NCBI GenBank assembly: GCA_002633005.1
Contig: NMRA01000242.1
Location: 130,322-194,321, forward strand
Origin: Phoronis australis
Lineage: Eukaryota; Phoronida; Phoronidae
Length of the DNA: 64,000 nucleotides
Direction of reading: 5' to 3'
A program made the translations under genes and the position numbers. The notes below the pieces were generated by a model, which saw only the letters and a list, made by a program, of their open reading frames with translations, had not been told where the DNA came from and did not search any database. Positions 1 to 62,690 of this stretch are shown here, one piece after another; within the stretch, counting starts at the first letter, position 1; the number at the start of each line of letters is the position of its first letter.

Positions 1-73
1 CAAACTGCAAAGGAAGAAGCCAACGTACTCTAAGCCTCATATTGAGGTGCCGAAAGGGAAACCCAACAGAGAG
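1..73 (+). CDS. Left gene: partial exon at window edge
   Basis: Open from base 2, encoding KLQRKKPTYSKPHIEVPKGK then PNRE, ending phase 0 at GAG|gtaatc. It joins in frame to the exon at 472. The exon start lies outside the window. Confidence 0.7.
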
Positions 74-3000
74 GTAATCATGTATTGAGGAACACAATTA
101 GTTAAAATACTGCGCATGTGAAAAACATGTCAGTCACAATTAGTGAAAACACTGCACAGGTGAAATACTTGAAAGTCACAATTAGTGGAAAGTCTTGTTC
201 TCTACAGGTGTAAAAAATAATGCGGCCATCACAACAGAGAAGTGGGGTAGTATACGTTATGTAACAAATTAACTGATCCAGCAGCAAAGTCCTCAAGCCA
301 TGACTATCTGTTGTTCTAAGTATGTTATCAGCTTCACCACCAAGCTCCCTGAACGTGAATGAAACTATCTATCAGGTTGCCTTCCAGCCTGCATAGATCT
401 TTCATTGAAGCTTAACATGAGATTCGGTCGGATAAAGCTTGCTCCAATGTTCAATGATTTTCAAAACACAGGTGAAGTTGGTGGTGCCTCCCATTCCAAA
501 AGTGAACGTCGATGAACTATTGATGCTTGAAGCGCCACCTGCACCTACTCCTGTTGAAGACAAGCGTCCATCCAGCGGCCAGTCCCTGGCCTCCGAGACT
601 GACCCGCTACCTCCCATCAAGACTCAGGAAGGGGTCGATTATGCGGCAGACATGGCTGGCGATAACACACAGACAGACAAGTCAGAGGAGAATGGAGACA
701 CGTTCTTCATGACGCAGGTGGGCTATGCCAGTAACATATGACATGTTTATCTTTTTATAGGGGCCTTACATCAGCACGTCTGAATAATTTGATCTGAAAC
801 ACAATTCTAAATTAGTCTTGTGGAAATGATATGACATGTGTTTCACGGTTACTAATTGAATTAGAGAAATGAATTGCAATCGAAACTTATCCTTATTTTT
901 AAGATATAGTGCTCTTTTTGTGTTTGTTTTGTTACTTCATAAAAAATATGTTTAGAATAATAAAGGTATAATTGACATGCACAGACACACAAAACACAAA
1001 CACCCCGAATTAAAACAAATCACTCCTTTTCGTACACTTCATTGCGTGAGCTAGCACTGACTTCCATTTTATTAAAACTCTATTTCGCCCTCATGTTTAA
1101 CTGACTAAAAATTCGAAATCAAATTATGGCTTTTCTCTCCTAAACTTGGGATTATAGTACTCTTTACTGTGATATTATAGTACTCCTTACTGTGATATCA
1201 TAGTACTCCTTACTGCGATATCATACTTCTCCTTACTGTGATATCATAGTACTCCTTACTGTGATATCATAGTACTCCTTACTGTGATATCATAGTACTC
1301 CTTACTGTGATATAGTACTCTTTACTGTGATATCATAGTACTCCTTACTGTGATATCATAGTATTCTTTACTGTGATATCATAGTACTGCTTACTGTGAT
1401 ATCATAGTACTGCTTACTGTGATATCATAGTATTCCTTACTGTGATATGGTACCATTTCCATCAGCAACTGTTAGAGTTCATTGGTGTTGGCCAACCCTA
1501 AAATTGTAATGAAAATGAAATCCTGTCACAGTAAGGAATATTATGAGACTAATTTTATGCCAATACTAGGGCGAGTAAATAGGCGGGATATGCAGCTTTA
1601 ATATTTGTAGCTCTTCGTGACTCTTGGTGAACTTTTTAAACTTAGATTGATGAGCAACATACTGAACATCGCATGCCCAGCCATCAGCCAATCACAACAG
1701 ACGAGCGCATACCTACACCTCCACAGACTGAGAAACCAGCCGAGACACGAACGCGTCGCAAGAAGGTTGCCGAAAAGTACAAGGGCTACGAACTGTTGTT
1801 GGATGTAGAAGATGACCCAGGAATAGTGGTACCCACTGGTAAGCTTGAGTTTGGAAACGTTGTGTCTGGGCTTTTAAACTCACTGAACATTGAGCTATAC
1901 ATGATTCAATAACTTACTAATTGTTTTCAGTTATCCAGACTGTTAATTTGTCATGGAAAGACATGCAGGACTCGGAAGTCTTATCTGAGATGCAAGTTAT
2001 GCATCATGTGAGGATTATCACATATTTCTGACTTCTCTCTACTCATTAACAGTACAACCACGTGTTAATGTGTATTTTTTCTCTCAAAACAGATAATTTG
2101 TTATGTAGACTATTATGCCAGATATTGTTAAATTGAATTTGTGGAAGGTAGCTGTAACTTGTATTGGATCTTGTTGTTCAGTGTGTAGATGTATTTTCTT
2201 CCATTCAGACATCCAGGGCAATGTGAGGGCACTGGACTATACGTTAAAGCATCCAATCAAATTCCGGGAAAATGAGGTGGTGCTGGACCGACATCAGAAG
2301 CCATACAAACCGTTTGTAATGAAGCAGGTCAGTGAAAGGTTACAGGTCAAAGTGTCAGTGCAGAAGTGTTTGAGCTTGCCATAGCTTAGTCTGGTTTGTT
2401 TTGATTAAAGGCGAAGGCAACCTTTTTTCATGTCATTTTTAGCAAAAATAAGGTTTGTTGGTTATCCTAGACATATTTTCCACTTAATTACAGCTTTTCG
2501 TAATTTAATTAATTATTCATTCTCTACTCCGGAAGTGACGTTTTGGGAGGCAAGAATTTCGCGCCAATTTCTTTTCATAAAGTCTGACTATGAGAGCTGT
2601 TGAGTCAGTCATTGATCTACCTCAGTCGTCGTTTGCTTTTGTTTACGAGTCAGTCAACATGCCACACTGTTGCTGCGTACCGGAATGTACTCATTGTGGC
2701 CCAAAGCCTGTAAGCAGCCCTGCTGCGATGTTGAGTAGTGGGAGTAAATACAGGCCCAGTGAAGAGTACAGTTCGTCGTTCAATGAACAGGTTGGTGAGC
2801 CAAACTTTGATAAGTTTATTGCGACTTGTCCAAAGTATTGGAGCTATTTAAAAGATGCTAGGTGTGTGGCGAGGGAGTCACATGGCGGGGTGTAAACAGT
2901 TTGTGTGCTCAGGTCACTATACAGTGGGAGTGTGTCGCTTGACACTCGGGCAAGTGGGACAGTTGTTCCTCTGTCCGTGAGATGATAATGAGTACATCCC

Positions 3001-6000
3001 GGTACGCGATAACAGTGTGGCATGTTGACTGACTCGTAAACAAAAGCAAACAATGACCGAACTTATCACAACCGAGATAGAACAATGACTGACTTGGCAG
3101 TTTTCACAGTCAGACTGTATGAAAAAAAATTGGCGCGAAATTCTTGCCTCCCAAAACGTCACTTCCGGAGTAGAGAACGAATAATTAATTAAATTACAAA
3201 AAGCTGTAATTAAGTGGAAAATATGTCTGAGATAACCAACGAACCTTATTTTTGCTAAAAAAGACATGAAAAAGGTTGTCTTCGCCTTTAAGATATATCA
3301 CACATGATGTCCTATAATGCCTGTAGTATGATATTTGAGTCTTAGGAATTCACTTTATTTGAAACAGGCTCCCGCTACCTAGAGGCCTCAGTCATGACAG
3401 TATGTCAACATATTCACAAACTTTACAATCAGTACTATCTCGCATAATCTTGAATTGACCCCAGTCTATATAGGTTACATAGACTTATACAATTCTAAGT
3501 TGTTCTAAGTTAAAAATGACATATGTCGAGACTAGATAAAATTAGAAAATCTGGTAAAAATATTTATTAAAAATCTCTAGGTCTCGAGTTTTAATGGGTG
3601 ATTACCTGACGAAGTGCCACTCCCATTAAGGCTCAAAAGTTAGTGTTCAGTAGTTTTACACAAAAGACAGTTGTCACCATGTCAGTTGTCACGGCATGAC
3701 TTGCTCCACTGTAGTCGCATTTACATGACATTAGATCACAAACTGGATCATCATGAGTCACTTACACTATGACTGTCTCCGCATGCTCTCATGAACATTA
3801 GCAAACGTCCAAATCATGTGGAATGCCCGCAAATCACCCGTATATAGACTGTTGCTCAAGCGCATTGAAAGATGATCCCTTTCTGCCCTGCCCCAGTTGT
3901 GTTTAGACGTGTAGTTGAAACCGGAGTAACTGATCGAGTGCAACTGGTTCTACATCTCAAACCGGTGCCAAAAATGGCCGCCACGGTGTCAGCTTTCTCT
4001 TTGTCGTTTGTATTTACACGCACACACACCAGCTGTTCACTTTTATTCCTCTGTGACAGCTGTCTCTTGTGTAAATGCAACTTTTGTTGATAAATATTTT
4101 AATTGGATTTTAAAGTGTTTTACCTGTTTCTACACTGTCTAAGATGTTCTGAGTAACTCTGACTTCTTGTGTGTTACTGAAACTTAAGCAGCAGTTGCAG
4201 TCATTTTAAAACTGCTGACGTTCTTATACTCTCTCAGCATGGTCAAGGCCCTGTACCTTCCATCAAGACACAACAGGACAAGGTTGACAATGTGGTCCAG
4301 AATGCTAAGAACCGTCAGACATACCAAGAATGTGACCTGACCACAGTTCTCTGTCCTAACTCCACTGACAAGGTTAAGCAGGACTTCCCTGATGGCAAAA
4401 CTCTGTTAACACAGGTGAGCAGTCGGTTGTTGCTTCTTAATATGTCAATCTCTGGGCAGGTTCTCTCTTCCTTTCTTTTCTTTTCAATTAATTACTGGTT
4501 GAAAGCACCTGTGAACACCATTTCTCCCTGAAAACCAACCATGGTGACTGATTAGTGGCATATCTGTGACACCCATATTCACTGCCGACAGTCTGTTAAT
4601 TTATCACTGACATATTGTGTTTATTGTTGCTTCATCATGCACTAAGCTGAATAGTTGCCACTCCAGTTGTCTACTGAATAGTTGCCACTACAGTTGTATA
4701 CTAAATAGTTGCCACTACAGTTGTCTACTGAGTAGTTGTCACTAGAGTTGTCTACGGAATAGTTGCCACTACAGTTGTCTGCTGAATAGTTACCAATCCA
4801 GTTGTCTACTGAATAGTTGCCGCTATGGTTGTCTACTGAATAGTTCCCATTCCAGTTGTCTGCTGACTAGTTTCCACTACAGTTGTCTGCCCCTACCTCC
4901 TGTCTTGGGTCATGCTCAATAGTCCATTTTATCAAAGGTCATTCACCCAGACGTATCTAAGGCATTCTCTGTTAGACATGATATTGCAAACACAACATTA
5001 CTCTGTGTTTTTATGAGCATTTTAAAGTGATTAATTTAATGTCATTGCCATGGCCAAAACAGAGTAGACGTGTGCTAGCAAGTAATGAACAAGTACTCTA
5101 ATACCATTAGTCAGTATTCTGATTCTAAAGGTATTGTTCTCAGAGCCAAAAGTCGAAGTGGGCAAATACAAGGTGAATACAGTAAAAACAGAAAATGCAC
5201 CTAATGACCTGATAAGTGCACCAACTGTCCGCAAAGTTTGGTATTGAAATTTGCATTTGTGTGTGCTAATCATGCACCTCAAGCTCAAATTTATTGTTTG
5301 TGCCAAGTTGTCTTTGACCTATTTAATCTGATTGGATGATTGGATTGCTTCAAAACTAAAACCAATTGGCATGTAGCATTTCGAACAGTACACTTTTAAT
5401 GCTGCTAGAGAAGTAGCATTCTGAAAATCAAATGACCTTTACACGTGTTGACCTCTTCCAGTGTATTGTGGAATATGAAAATATAATTTTGCATATTACA
5501 AAATAACATTTCAAGTACTTACCTTGAGTCCTTTTGGATTTTTTTATCCACAAATTTTAAAGAATAATTGCTGGTGGTCTGGTACTCGTTACATCAGACA
5601 TGCATAGGCCTCTCAGGTGGGCCCATTACACTGATCACCCGAAAAACATTTTTTTGCTTAATTGATATGTAATCAATGCCGAGCTGAGGAGCTGGAGACC
5701 TGTCTCGAGGGTCTAGCAGTGTGCTTCAGTAAGACTGGAACCCACGATGTTGAGAAAGGGAAGCGTACACTTATGCCACTAGGCCACACTGTCTCCTCTA
5801 TTTGCAAATTTGGTCATCGGAAGAATAATTGTAACATGAATAAAAAGAAGAAAAACCAAGACCAACTAACAGTATTGTGCACTTTCATGCGCAGAGCAAC
5901 TAATGTAAGTTCAACCAAATTCTAAATTCCCTCTTCTGTATGTTCAGTGTCAAAAAGGATTTTCTTCACAAGCAAACATGAAAAACCTGTTATGAAGCAG

Positions 6001-6844
6001 CAATAAACTGTCGCTTGTTCTCAAACTTAGAAATGATTTCTTGTCTCCGCTAGGAAAGATGAGACCAATTTTATTATAGCATAAATCAAAAGTTGTTTTT
6101 GACACACATAGATAATCCCCTGTAGTTAACTAAGAGGCGAGTTAAAACTTTGAGTTTTAGGAATGGGTGGGTCTGTAACTTTAATGAGCACAATGGATAT
6201 AGATACCATATCTTTTAGGTATGAGTGGGTCTGTAACTTTAATGAGCACAATGGATATAGATACCATATCTTTTAGGTATGAGTGGGTCTGTAACTTTAA
6301 TGAGCACAATGGATATAGATACCATATCTTTCCCATTTTGGACTATTGGATTGCAACTGTTCAGTGCTCCAAGATAGGTTCAAGCATAATTGCAACATGT
6401 TAATATTTCAAAATATGAAAAATAGTGTTCATGGGACCTTTAATCGCATGCATTTCTTTTTCAATCTGCTCTATACTTACACTGAGCAGAGATAATTTAG
6501 AAATAGTTCCAATTTATTCGATAGCAATCTTGCTACCGACTCTCCCTCTTTGTCTCCTTTTCTTTCTGTTTGTGTCTGCACTGTGTTTCCCTTTCTGCAC
6601 ACTCTCTGTCTCACAGGTTCAAATGGAGTTTAACATTGTGCGTGTGTTGCGGGCAGAAATGAAAGCTTATCTCGCAGTTCACGATGACCCAGCCGACAAG
6701 CAGGTTCAGAATTCTGTGACTGAGCTTCAGAACTGTCTACCATTGATCATACGCGATGCAGTTATTACTCGCTCTAAACAGGCCAGAAACCCTCGGGACA
6801 AAGGTGATAGAGTCAAGTTGACTTTTCGACAGTTTAGGGACTAA
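1..6844 (+). CDS. Unrecognised proline/charge-rich protein, 3' part of gene
   Basis: Spliced plus-strand gene that enters from outside the window. Exons placed by splice sites and phase: 1-73 (frame from base 2, donor gtaatc), 472-717, 1688-1838, 1931-1995 (or to 2007), 2217-2327, 4238-4414 and 6617-6844 with TAA. Visible protein features: KLQRKKPTYSKPHIEV; a Pro-rich stretch VVPPIPKVNVDELLMLEAPP; a basic run RTRRKKVAEKYKGYELLLD; a conserved-looking block ALDYTLKHPIKFRENEVVLD then KPYKPFVMKQ; and a C-terminal helical part (VRVLRAEMKAYLAVHDDPAD). Two exons share a motif (PLPPIKTQ and PVPSIKTQ). No known domain, signal peptide or membrane segment. The exon at 1688 and the junction 1995/2217 are the least certain. 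I do not recognise the protein. Confidence 0.75.
472..717 (+). CDS. Left gene: Pro/Asp-rich exon
   Basis: 82 codons, phase 0-0, acceptor aaaacacag, donor gtgggc. Encodes VKLVVPPIPKVNVDELLMLE, then a Pro/Ser-rich part and PLPPIKTQEGVDYAADM, ending FFMTQ. Confidence 0.85.
1150..1447. repeat. 23-bp minisatellite
   Basis: About 13 copies of a unit like TAGTACTCCTTACTGTGATA plus TCA, with one or two changes per copy, in an intron of the left gene. Confidence 0.93.
1688..1838 (+). CDS. Left gene: basic exon
   Basis: 151 nt ending one base into a codon before gtaagc. Encodes PITTDERIPTPPQTEKPAET, then RTRRKKVAEKYKGYELLLD and an acidic end. The acceptor (gccatcag) is the one that keeps phase 0; it has a poor pyrimidine tract, so the start is tentative. 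Confidence 0.7.
1931..1995 (+). CDS. Left gene: short exon
   Basis: Acceptor ttgttttcag. The first two bases complete a Val with the previous exon, then IQTVNLSWKDMQDSEVLSEM and Q. The end is either CAA|gttatg (1995) or CAT|gtgagg (2007); both leave phase 0. Confidence 0.65.
2217..2327 (+). CDS. Left gene: exon with ALDYTLKHP block
   Basis: 37 codons, GNVRALDYTLKHPIKFRENE then VVLDRHQKPYKPFVMKQ, donor gtcagt in phase 0. The stronger-looking acceptor eight bases earlier (ccattcag) would shift the frame into a stop, so the one at 2216 was chosen. Confidence 0.75.
2409..3287. mobile_element. TTAA-flanked, Kolobok-like palindromic element with THAP fragment
   Basis: 879 bp, flanked by TTAA at 2405-2408 and 3288-3291. 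The ends AGGCGAAGGCAACC and GGTTGTCTTCGCCT begin long inverted repeats of about 285-300 bp (2409 to about 2694 against 3287 to about 2983). The inverted repeat reaches into coding-like sequence: both arms carry a start reading MPHC, with Cys pairs as at the beginning of a THAP zinc finger (VPECTH in one arm, VPGCTH in the other). Kolobok transposases combine TTAA target sites with THAP domains, so a non-autonomous Kolobok derivative is the best fit; piggyBac also uses TTAA but lacks THAP. It sits in an intron of the left gene. Confidence 0.75.
3645..4088. mobile_element. MITE, copy 1 of a three-copy family
   Basis: Ends resemble each other inverted (acacaaaagacagttg near the left; cagctgtctcttgtgtaaatgcaac at the right). 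The interior shares long blocks with 40985-41412 and 50287-50712, for example the stretches around GAAAGATGATCC and AAAATGGCCGCC. Non-coding. Confidence 0.7.
4238..4414 (+). CDS. Left gene: exon with repeated IKTQ motif
   Basis: 59 codons, phase 0-0, acceptor actctctcag, donor gtgagc. Begins HGQGPVPSIKTQQDKVDNVV and ends DGKTLLTQ. GPVPSIKTQ echoes DPLPPIKTQ of the exon at 472, and the terminal LLTQ echoes FMTQ, suggesting an internal duplication. Confidence 0.85.
4645..4890. repeat. About 27-bp minisatellite
   Basis: Around nine degenerate copies of a unit like TAGTTGCCACTACAGTTGTC plus TACTGAA in an intron of the left gene. Confidence 0.9.
5665..5800 (-). mobile_element. tRNA-derived SINE-like head
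   Basis: Read on the minus strand, it starts GGAGACAGTGTGGCCTAGTG, containing an A-box-like TGGCCTAGTGG. About 45 nt later comes a B-box-like GGGTTCCAGTC. The spacing is that of a tRNA gene, but no full cloverleaf can be drawn, so it is a SINE head or degenerate tRNA copy. Confidence 0.5.
6160..6331. repeat. 58-bp tandem triplication
   Basis: Three nearly identical copies containing GGGTCTGTAACTTTAATGAG. Confidence 0.95.
6617..6844 (+). CDS. Left gene: terminal exon
   Basis: 75 codons plus TAA, acceptor gtctcacag after a long pyrimidine tract, phase 0. Encodes an amphipathic-looking helical region (VQMEFNIVRVLRAEMKAYLA) and a basic end (RVKLTFRQFRD). Confidence 0.85.
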   Translation, partial: VQMEFNIVRVLRAEMKAYLAVHDDPADKQVQNSVTELQNCLPLIIRDAVITRSKQARNPRDKGDRVKLTFRQFRD

Positions 6845-8270
6845 GGCTTACTTATTGTACTGAGAGGATGAGTGCTGTTCTGTGGTTATGGTGTCGAAAT
6901 CAATTTGAATTTAATTGCTTGTGTAATACTTACAAAGGTAATGCTGGTAAGCTTAATTTTTGTTTTGTTTGAACAGTAAATTTTTAGATAACCAGATTAA
7001 GACCTGTGTGATGGTGTTGCAGGCGTTCATAACATAGTTCTGGAACAGATATCTCACATTTGTGTGTCCACAAGAGGATGATGTGGTAGTGAAGGTTGTA
7101 ACAATTGTTGGGACTGGTAGTGATGGGAAGGGTAGTGGTCTGTCCTTACACCACTCAAATGTCAACAGACTGGTCCTCTTTGTGGTTGCTTATCATGAGT
7201 TAACTATCTAGTGGACCAGCTCACAAATGATCCAGTCAATCACAATACATCCCTCCTCCACACTTCCCGACCTATAGCCACAATGTTTACTCAGTGCAGT
7301 GTCTGCCCACCCCTCCACATGGGGCTAAAACAAAAAAGGTCCCCACTTGGGTATTTTTAGGACTTACAAAGGTTTGTTCTTTGATTGTGGTCCCCTCTCT
7401 CGCAACACCTTGGGTCCACCAGTGTTGATTTAGTGCTATTGCTGTCTGTTGTTTGTGTATATTCACATTTTTACTTTTAATGATTGTTGTAATTATGCTG
7501 TGCAATTGCCACTGCAGGTCCAACACCGCTACAATATAGTGAGAACTGCCTCGATGAAAGAGGTGAAGGAGGCAGTAGTGTTGCTTCAGAATATGAGAGA
7601 CACAAATACCTAAAGTTAAGGAGCTACCTGCAGTTGCTCGACCCCCAAGGTGACAGCAAAGTCTACGGCCTTGATAACTTTGCCATAAGGTCAAGAATGT
7701 TTGGGAGGAGATTCAGCTCCTTTTAGTCCTACTTTTTGACTACAGGTGGTGCTTGCTGTTGTTTTTTTCTTCAAAAATTTAGCCAGCAAAGTTAGTTGCA
7801 AGTAACTTGTATGCCAAATGTGTTAATAAAAACTACCATTTCACACCTAGCTCTGTCACGCTTTCTGTGACTAATTCACTTTGCATTTTGCTGTCGGGCT
7901 TTCAATAACCCAAATAATTGCACCCACATGACCATTTGATGTATTGTGAATTGTTTTACATGTTCTGTCGTTTAAAGATGCTGCTTTGGTGTTTTCTCAG
8001 TGACAATATCTATCCCTCAGCTACTTATGCAGTGTGTACAGATGTTATCTGCTACTTTTAGGGAACACCTTGAAAGTCTGGGCCTCTATCTTTTATATAT
8101 ATATCAGCTTTTAGTTTGAACTTGTTCACCAATTGTCAAGAATTTTTTAAGACACCAAAGGTTGAGAAAGTTTAACATTTATTCATAGCCCAGCTGTTTT
8201 TATGTACATTCCACTATAAACTGTGTTTGCAAATGTCTATAATAATAAAATTTTATTTCTACATTGGTTT
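6845..8270 (+). other. Probable 3' UTR of the left gene with two poly(A) signals
   Basis: AT-rich, no coding signal. AATAAA occurs at 7825-7830 and 8244-8249, each followed by T- or GT-rich sequence. The UTR may be shorter than shown. Confidence 0.5.
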
Positions 8271-10352
8271 CAGCTGACACGTTTTCTTCTAGTCACTCCT
8301 TCTCGTAGAAAACCATTGTTTGGTTGGAGGTGAAATACTTTATTTTGGTTTAGTCTTTAATTGGGCAAGTTAGAAATCATATTTACACGTAAAACCATGG
8401 ACCGCAAGGAGTTCACTGATTGCTTCATTAGTTAAGATTTACTGCTGCAAACTGGACTTATTCCACTTCCATTTGATGAAATTGGTGCTCCGTTGAACCT
8501 TGTCACATTTCCAGTATCTTAAAATTCTTTACACGATAGGCTTTCAGACAAAGTAATGAATAATATTTAAATTGAAATTAGAACTTATTTATTTTTACAT
8601 TGTAGCCTTACACAGCTTCAGGTCATACAAACACTGTACATGTAGTGAATAACTCGTGTTAATAATTAATAATTATTACTATTTATACAATGTACATTTC
8701 AATTAAATAGACTGAAAAAACAAAATACAAGTTCTTACACGACTCGAGAGCCTTTTTTCCTTTGTTAAGATGATAGAACATCATTATATATAGAAATATA
8801 CTTGGTTCTGTTAAAAGTTAAACCATAAAATGTACATCTCCCTCATGAAATGTTTAACTCCTGGAGCTTGCACAGATAACTGAATTGTATACAACACCAA
8901 TAACCTGCCAGAGCACAAATTGACTTCAGGGGAGGTAATTGAATCTAATACTAAACTAAATATTTTAACTCAAAGCACAGAATGGTTACCAAGCAAAATA
9001 CTTAATTTGAGACGTTCTTAGAGATTTGAATTCATTTACATAATTTTAATACAATAGGAAATTTTTGGTCAATAAGAATTATGACTCGATGGTGACTGAA
9101 ATAATGAAAATGTCTGATAGGATCTGGTCACTCCTACCAAAGAGTGATGGAGGGACTTGTAAATTGAGGGACAAATGTTTTAAAGAAAGCAGACACAATA
9201 ATGAAGAAGATGACGGAGGTATCATACCACCAGATGTCGGTACAACTAAACAAACTGTTCATGGGGGTGGAGGGGTTTATATAAAGAGGAAAGCAACTAT
9301 CAGATACATTGTACCTTTACTGAAATAAATTTCCAGGTTATCTTGGAGATGCTTTTCAGTGTTAATATTTCCCTGGCCTTCTGCAACTGTTAATGTAAAT
9401 GTAGAAAATGGCCAAAACGGCCTAGCAAAATGCCCTTATATCCTGCATTCACTCACGAGCAAAAAAAAATGGCCGACAAGAGTGTATTCAACAACGACTT
9501 GATCACTGTGTCTGCTCAATGGAAGGGAATGCAGACACAACTAGGACATGGGCACTTTGTTGCACCAATAACATCACTTTTCCATTGTTGCAAAGCATCC
9601 CGAAAACAATAATAAATGTTGAAATGCAGGATTTTTTTCACTTTAGGTAAAGGTAATATTAAAAATGGTTGCATTTCCCTTCAAGAAGTACTGAAAAGTT
9701 CTAAAATGGATTTGTCTGGCCACCCACACATCACTGGATTTGCCACCTTTCTCACAGTCTGTCATAAACACTATTAACGAAAGTAGTTGCGAGTCACTTC
9801 ATCTCAAAAGTAAATAAGGTAATCAGAAAAAAGATGTCACACAATTGAAAACTAACTTTTCAGCCCAAAAGCACAACTTCCCTGCCAATGCTCGAGCCAA
9901 TACTAGATTCTGAAAGCAAATTTATTACAGATTTCACAAATACAGTCCAAAGGTGCCACTATACAATCAGACTGCAATTCTAGGTCATGGGCTACTTGAA
10001 ATCCTGCCACTGCACTGCTACAGCAAAATAGCATTTTGAAGAAAAGGAAATCTCCATCGTAAGTTGCAGACTTTTCTGATTCACATGTCCACAAGAACAT
10101 ACAATCCAGAATCGTTGAACCTACCATTAAACCTGGCTTATGCCATAAATCTAATTTCTAAAGAGTGCAAATTGGCAAGGTGATACTTATTTGGCCTATC
10201 TACTACCCGAAATAAGCATTTTACTGTCACAATAAATCATCAGGTTTGTACTGTTGGCAGTATAATGGTCATTAGTCTTGTGTAATTTTATTGACAACAG
10301 TTTATATATCTATCTATACAGTGCATTTTGGATAAACAGTAAAATAGAATCT

Positions 10353-10468
10353 CTGCTCCAGCACGTTCACAACATTTGGTTTCCTTTTCACGTCCAGACT
10401 AATGAGCTCACTGCTCCAGCACGTTCACAACATTTGGTTTCCTTTTCACATCCAGACCAATGAGCTCA
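10353..10468. repeat. 58-bp tandem duplication
   Basis: Two copies of a unit beginning CTCCAGCACGTTCACAACAT, differing at a few bases. Confidence 0.93.
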
Positions 10469-11027
10469 CACATAGAGGGCACCATCTAACTATCAAAAAC
10501 TCAAGGAACCAACCAGATAAGCACAACAGTCAGGTCTTCATTAAGTAATAAAACATTTGATAATCCAATTCTGATTAAAGTAAATCAAAACTTTTTGAGT
10601 AAAAACTGCATTTGTTCACCATGACCAAGTCGTTATTTTCTGCCAATCAATGACGCTCCATGTGTATGCAGTAAGTTAACAAAATGATGCTGCATGTGTA
10701 CGCAGTAAGTGAACAAATACTGGAGTCATAAAAACAAGAAGAAACGCGACTGCAGACTGCTGTATGATGTTGACATCAGTGAGATGCCTCTGGCGACAAC
10801 AGTCATTGCATTGATACACCAGTTGGTTTAGCTGAAGAGGACCACCAGTCTGAACCCTGGGGGGACTTTAATTCAAAAAGGTGGTGACAGCAGTTCTTAT
10901 GTTGCATGGCTAGAAAGACAAAGTTATACATAAGATTTTTTCTTCACATTTTTACCTAGACTGTGTCAGAGCTGCAACAGATCGAGACACAAATTATTTG
11001 TCATGGTATGGAAAAGTTGAAAAAATA

Positions 11028-11033
11028 TTTATT
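11028..11033 (-). terminator. Candidate poly(A) signal of the kinase gene
   Basis: AATAAA on the minus strand about 375 nt after the kinase stop. Other minus-strand AATAAA copies lie at 9926-9921 and 8593-8588. Which one is used cannot be told from sequence; the convergent gene ends near 8250. Confidence 0.4.
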
Positions 11034-11408
11034 TTAACAGCCACTAAAAACTGTGGCTTCGTGCAATACGAATGGCTCTAACAGAGAGACCTTGGTTCAG
11101 TCTTATATGGCAGGTGTAATGAAATCTGTAGAGGTTTGTTAACTTGATGATTAAGTCTGGGACAGTGTGTGTAACTATAGACAGCACACAGTTTGAATCC
11201 TACACATGTCACAAAGCCATATTCTGTAACTTGTCAAATCAACCACAGCTACAATGCAGTTAAAGAAACTTGATATATGCTAGAATACTGACAATTTGTC
11301 TACATTTTGCTGCAAAACCGTAACCCTGGACAAACTTCAAATCATCAACAGTAATACAATTAGAAAATCCCCTCAGCGGCATATACTTGAGAATGAGCAA
11401 CATTTCCC

Positions 11409-62690
<51,282 letters not shown>

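Larger units (their letters stand above)
8271..11408. other. Convergent intergenic region and kinase 3' UTR
   Basis: AT-rich, without coding exons. Contains three minus-strand AATAAA signals, a 58-bp tandem pair (10353-10468) and a short direct repeat at 10655-10715. Nothing else recognised. Confidence 0.5.

Noticed and set aside
2917-3267. 116-codon minus-strand frame
   Set aside because: It is the inverted arm of the TTAA element; only its THAP-like start is meaningful and it is described there.
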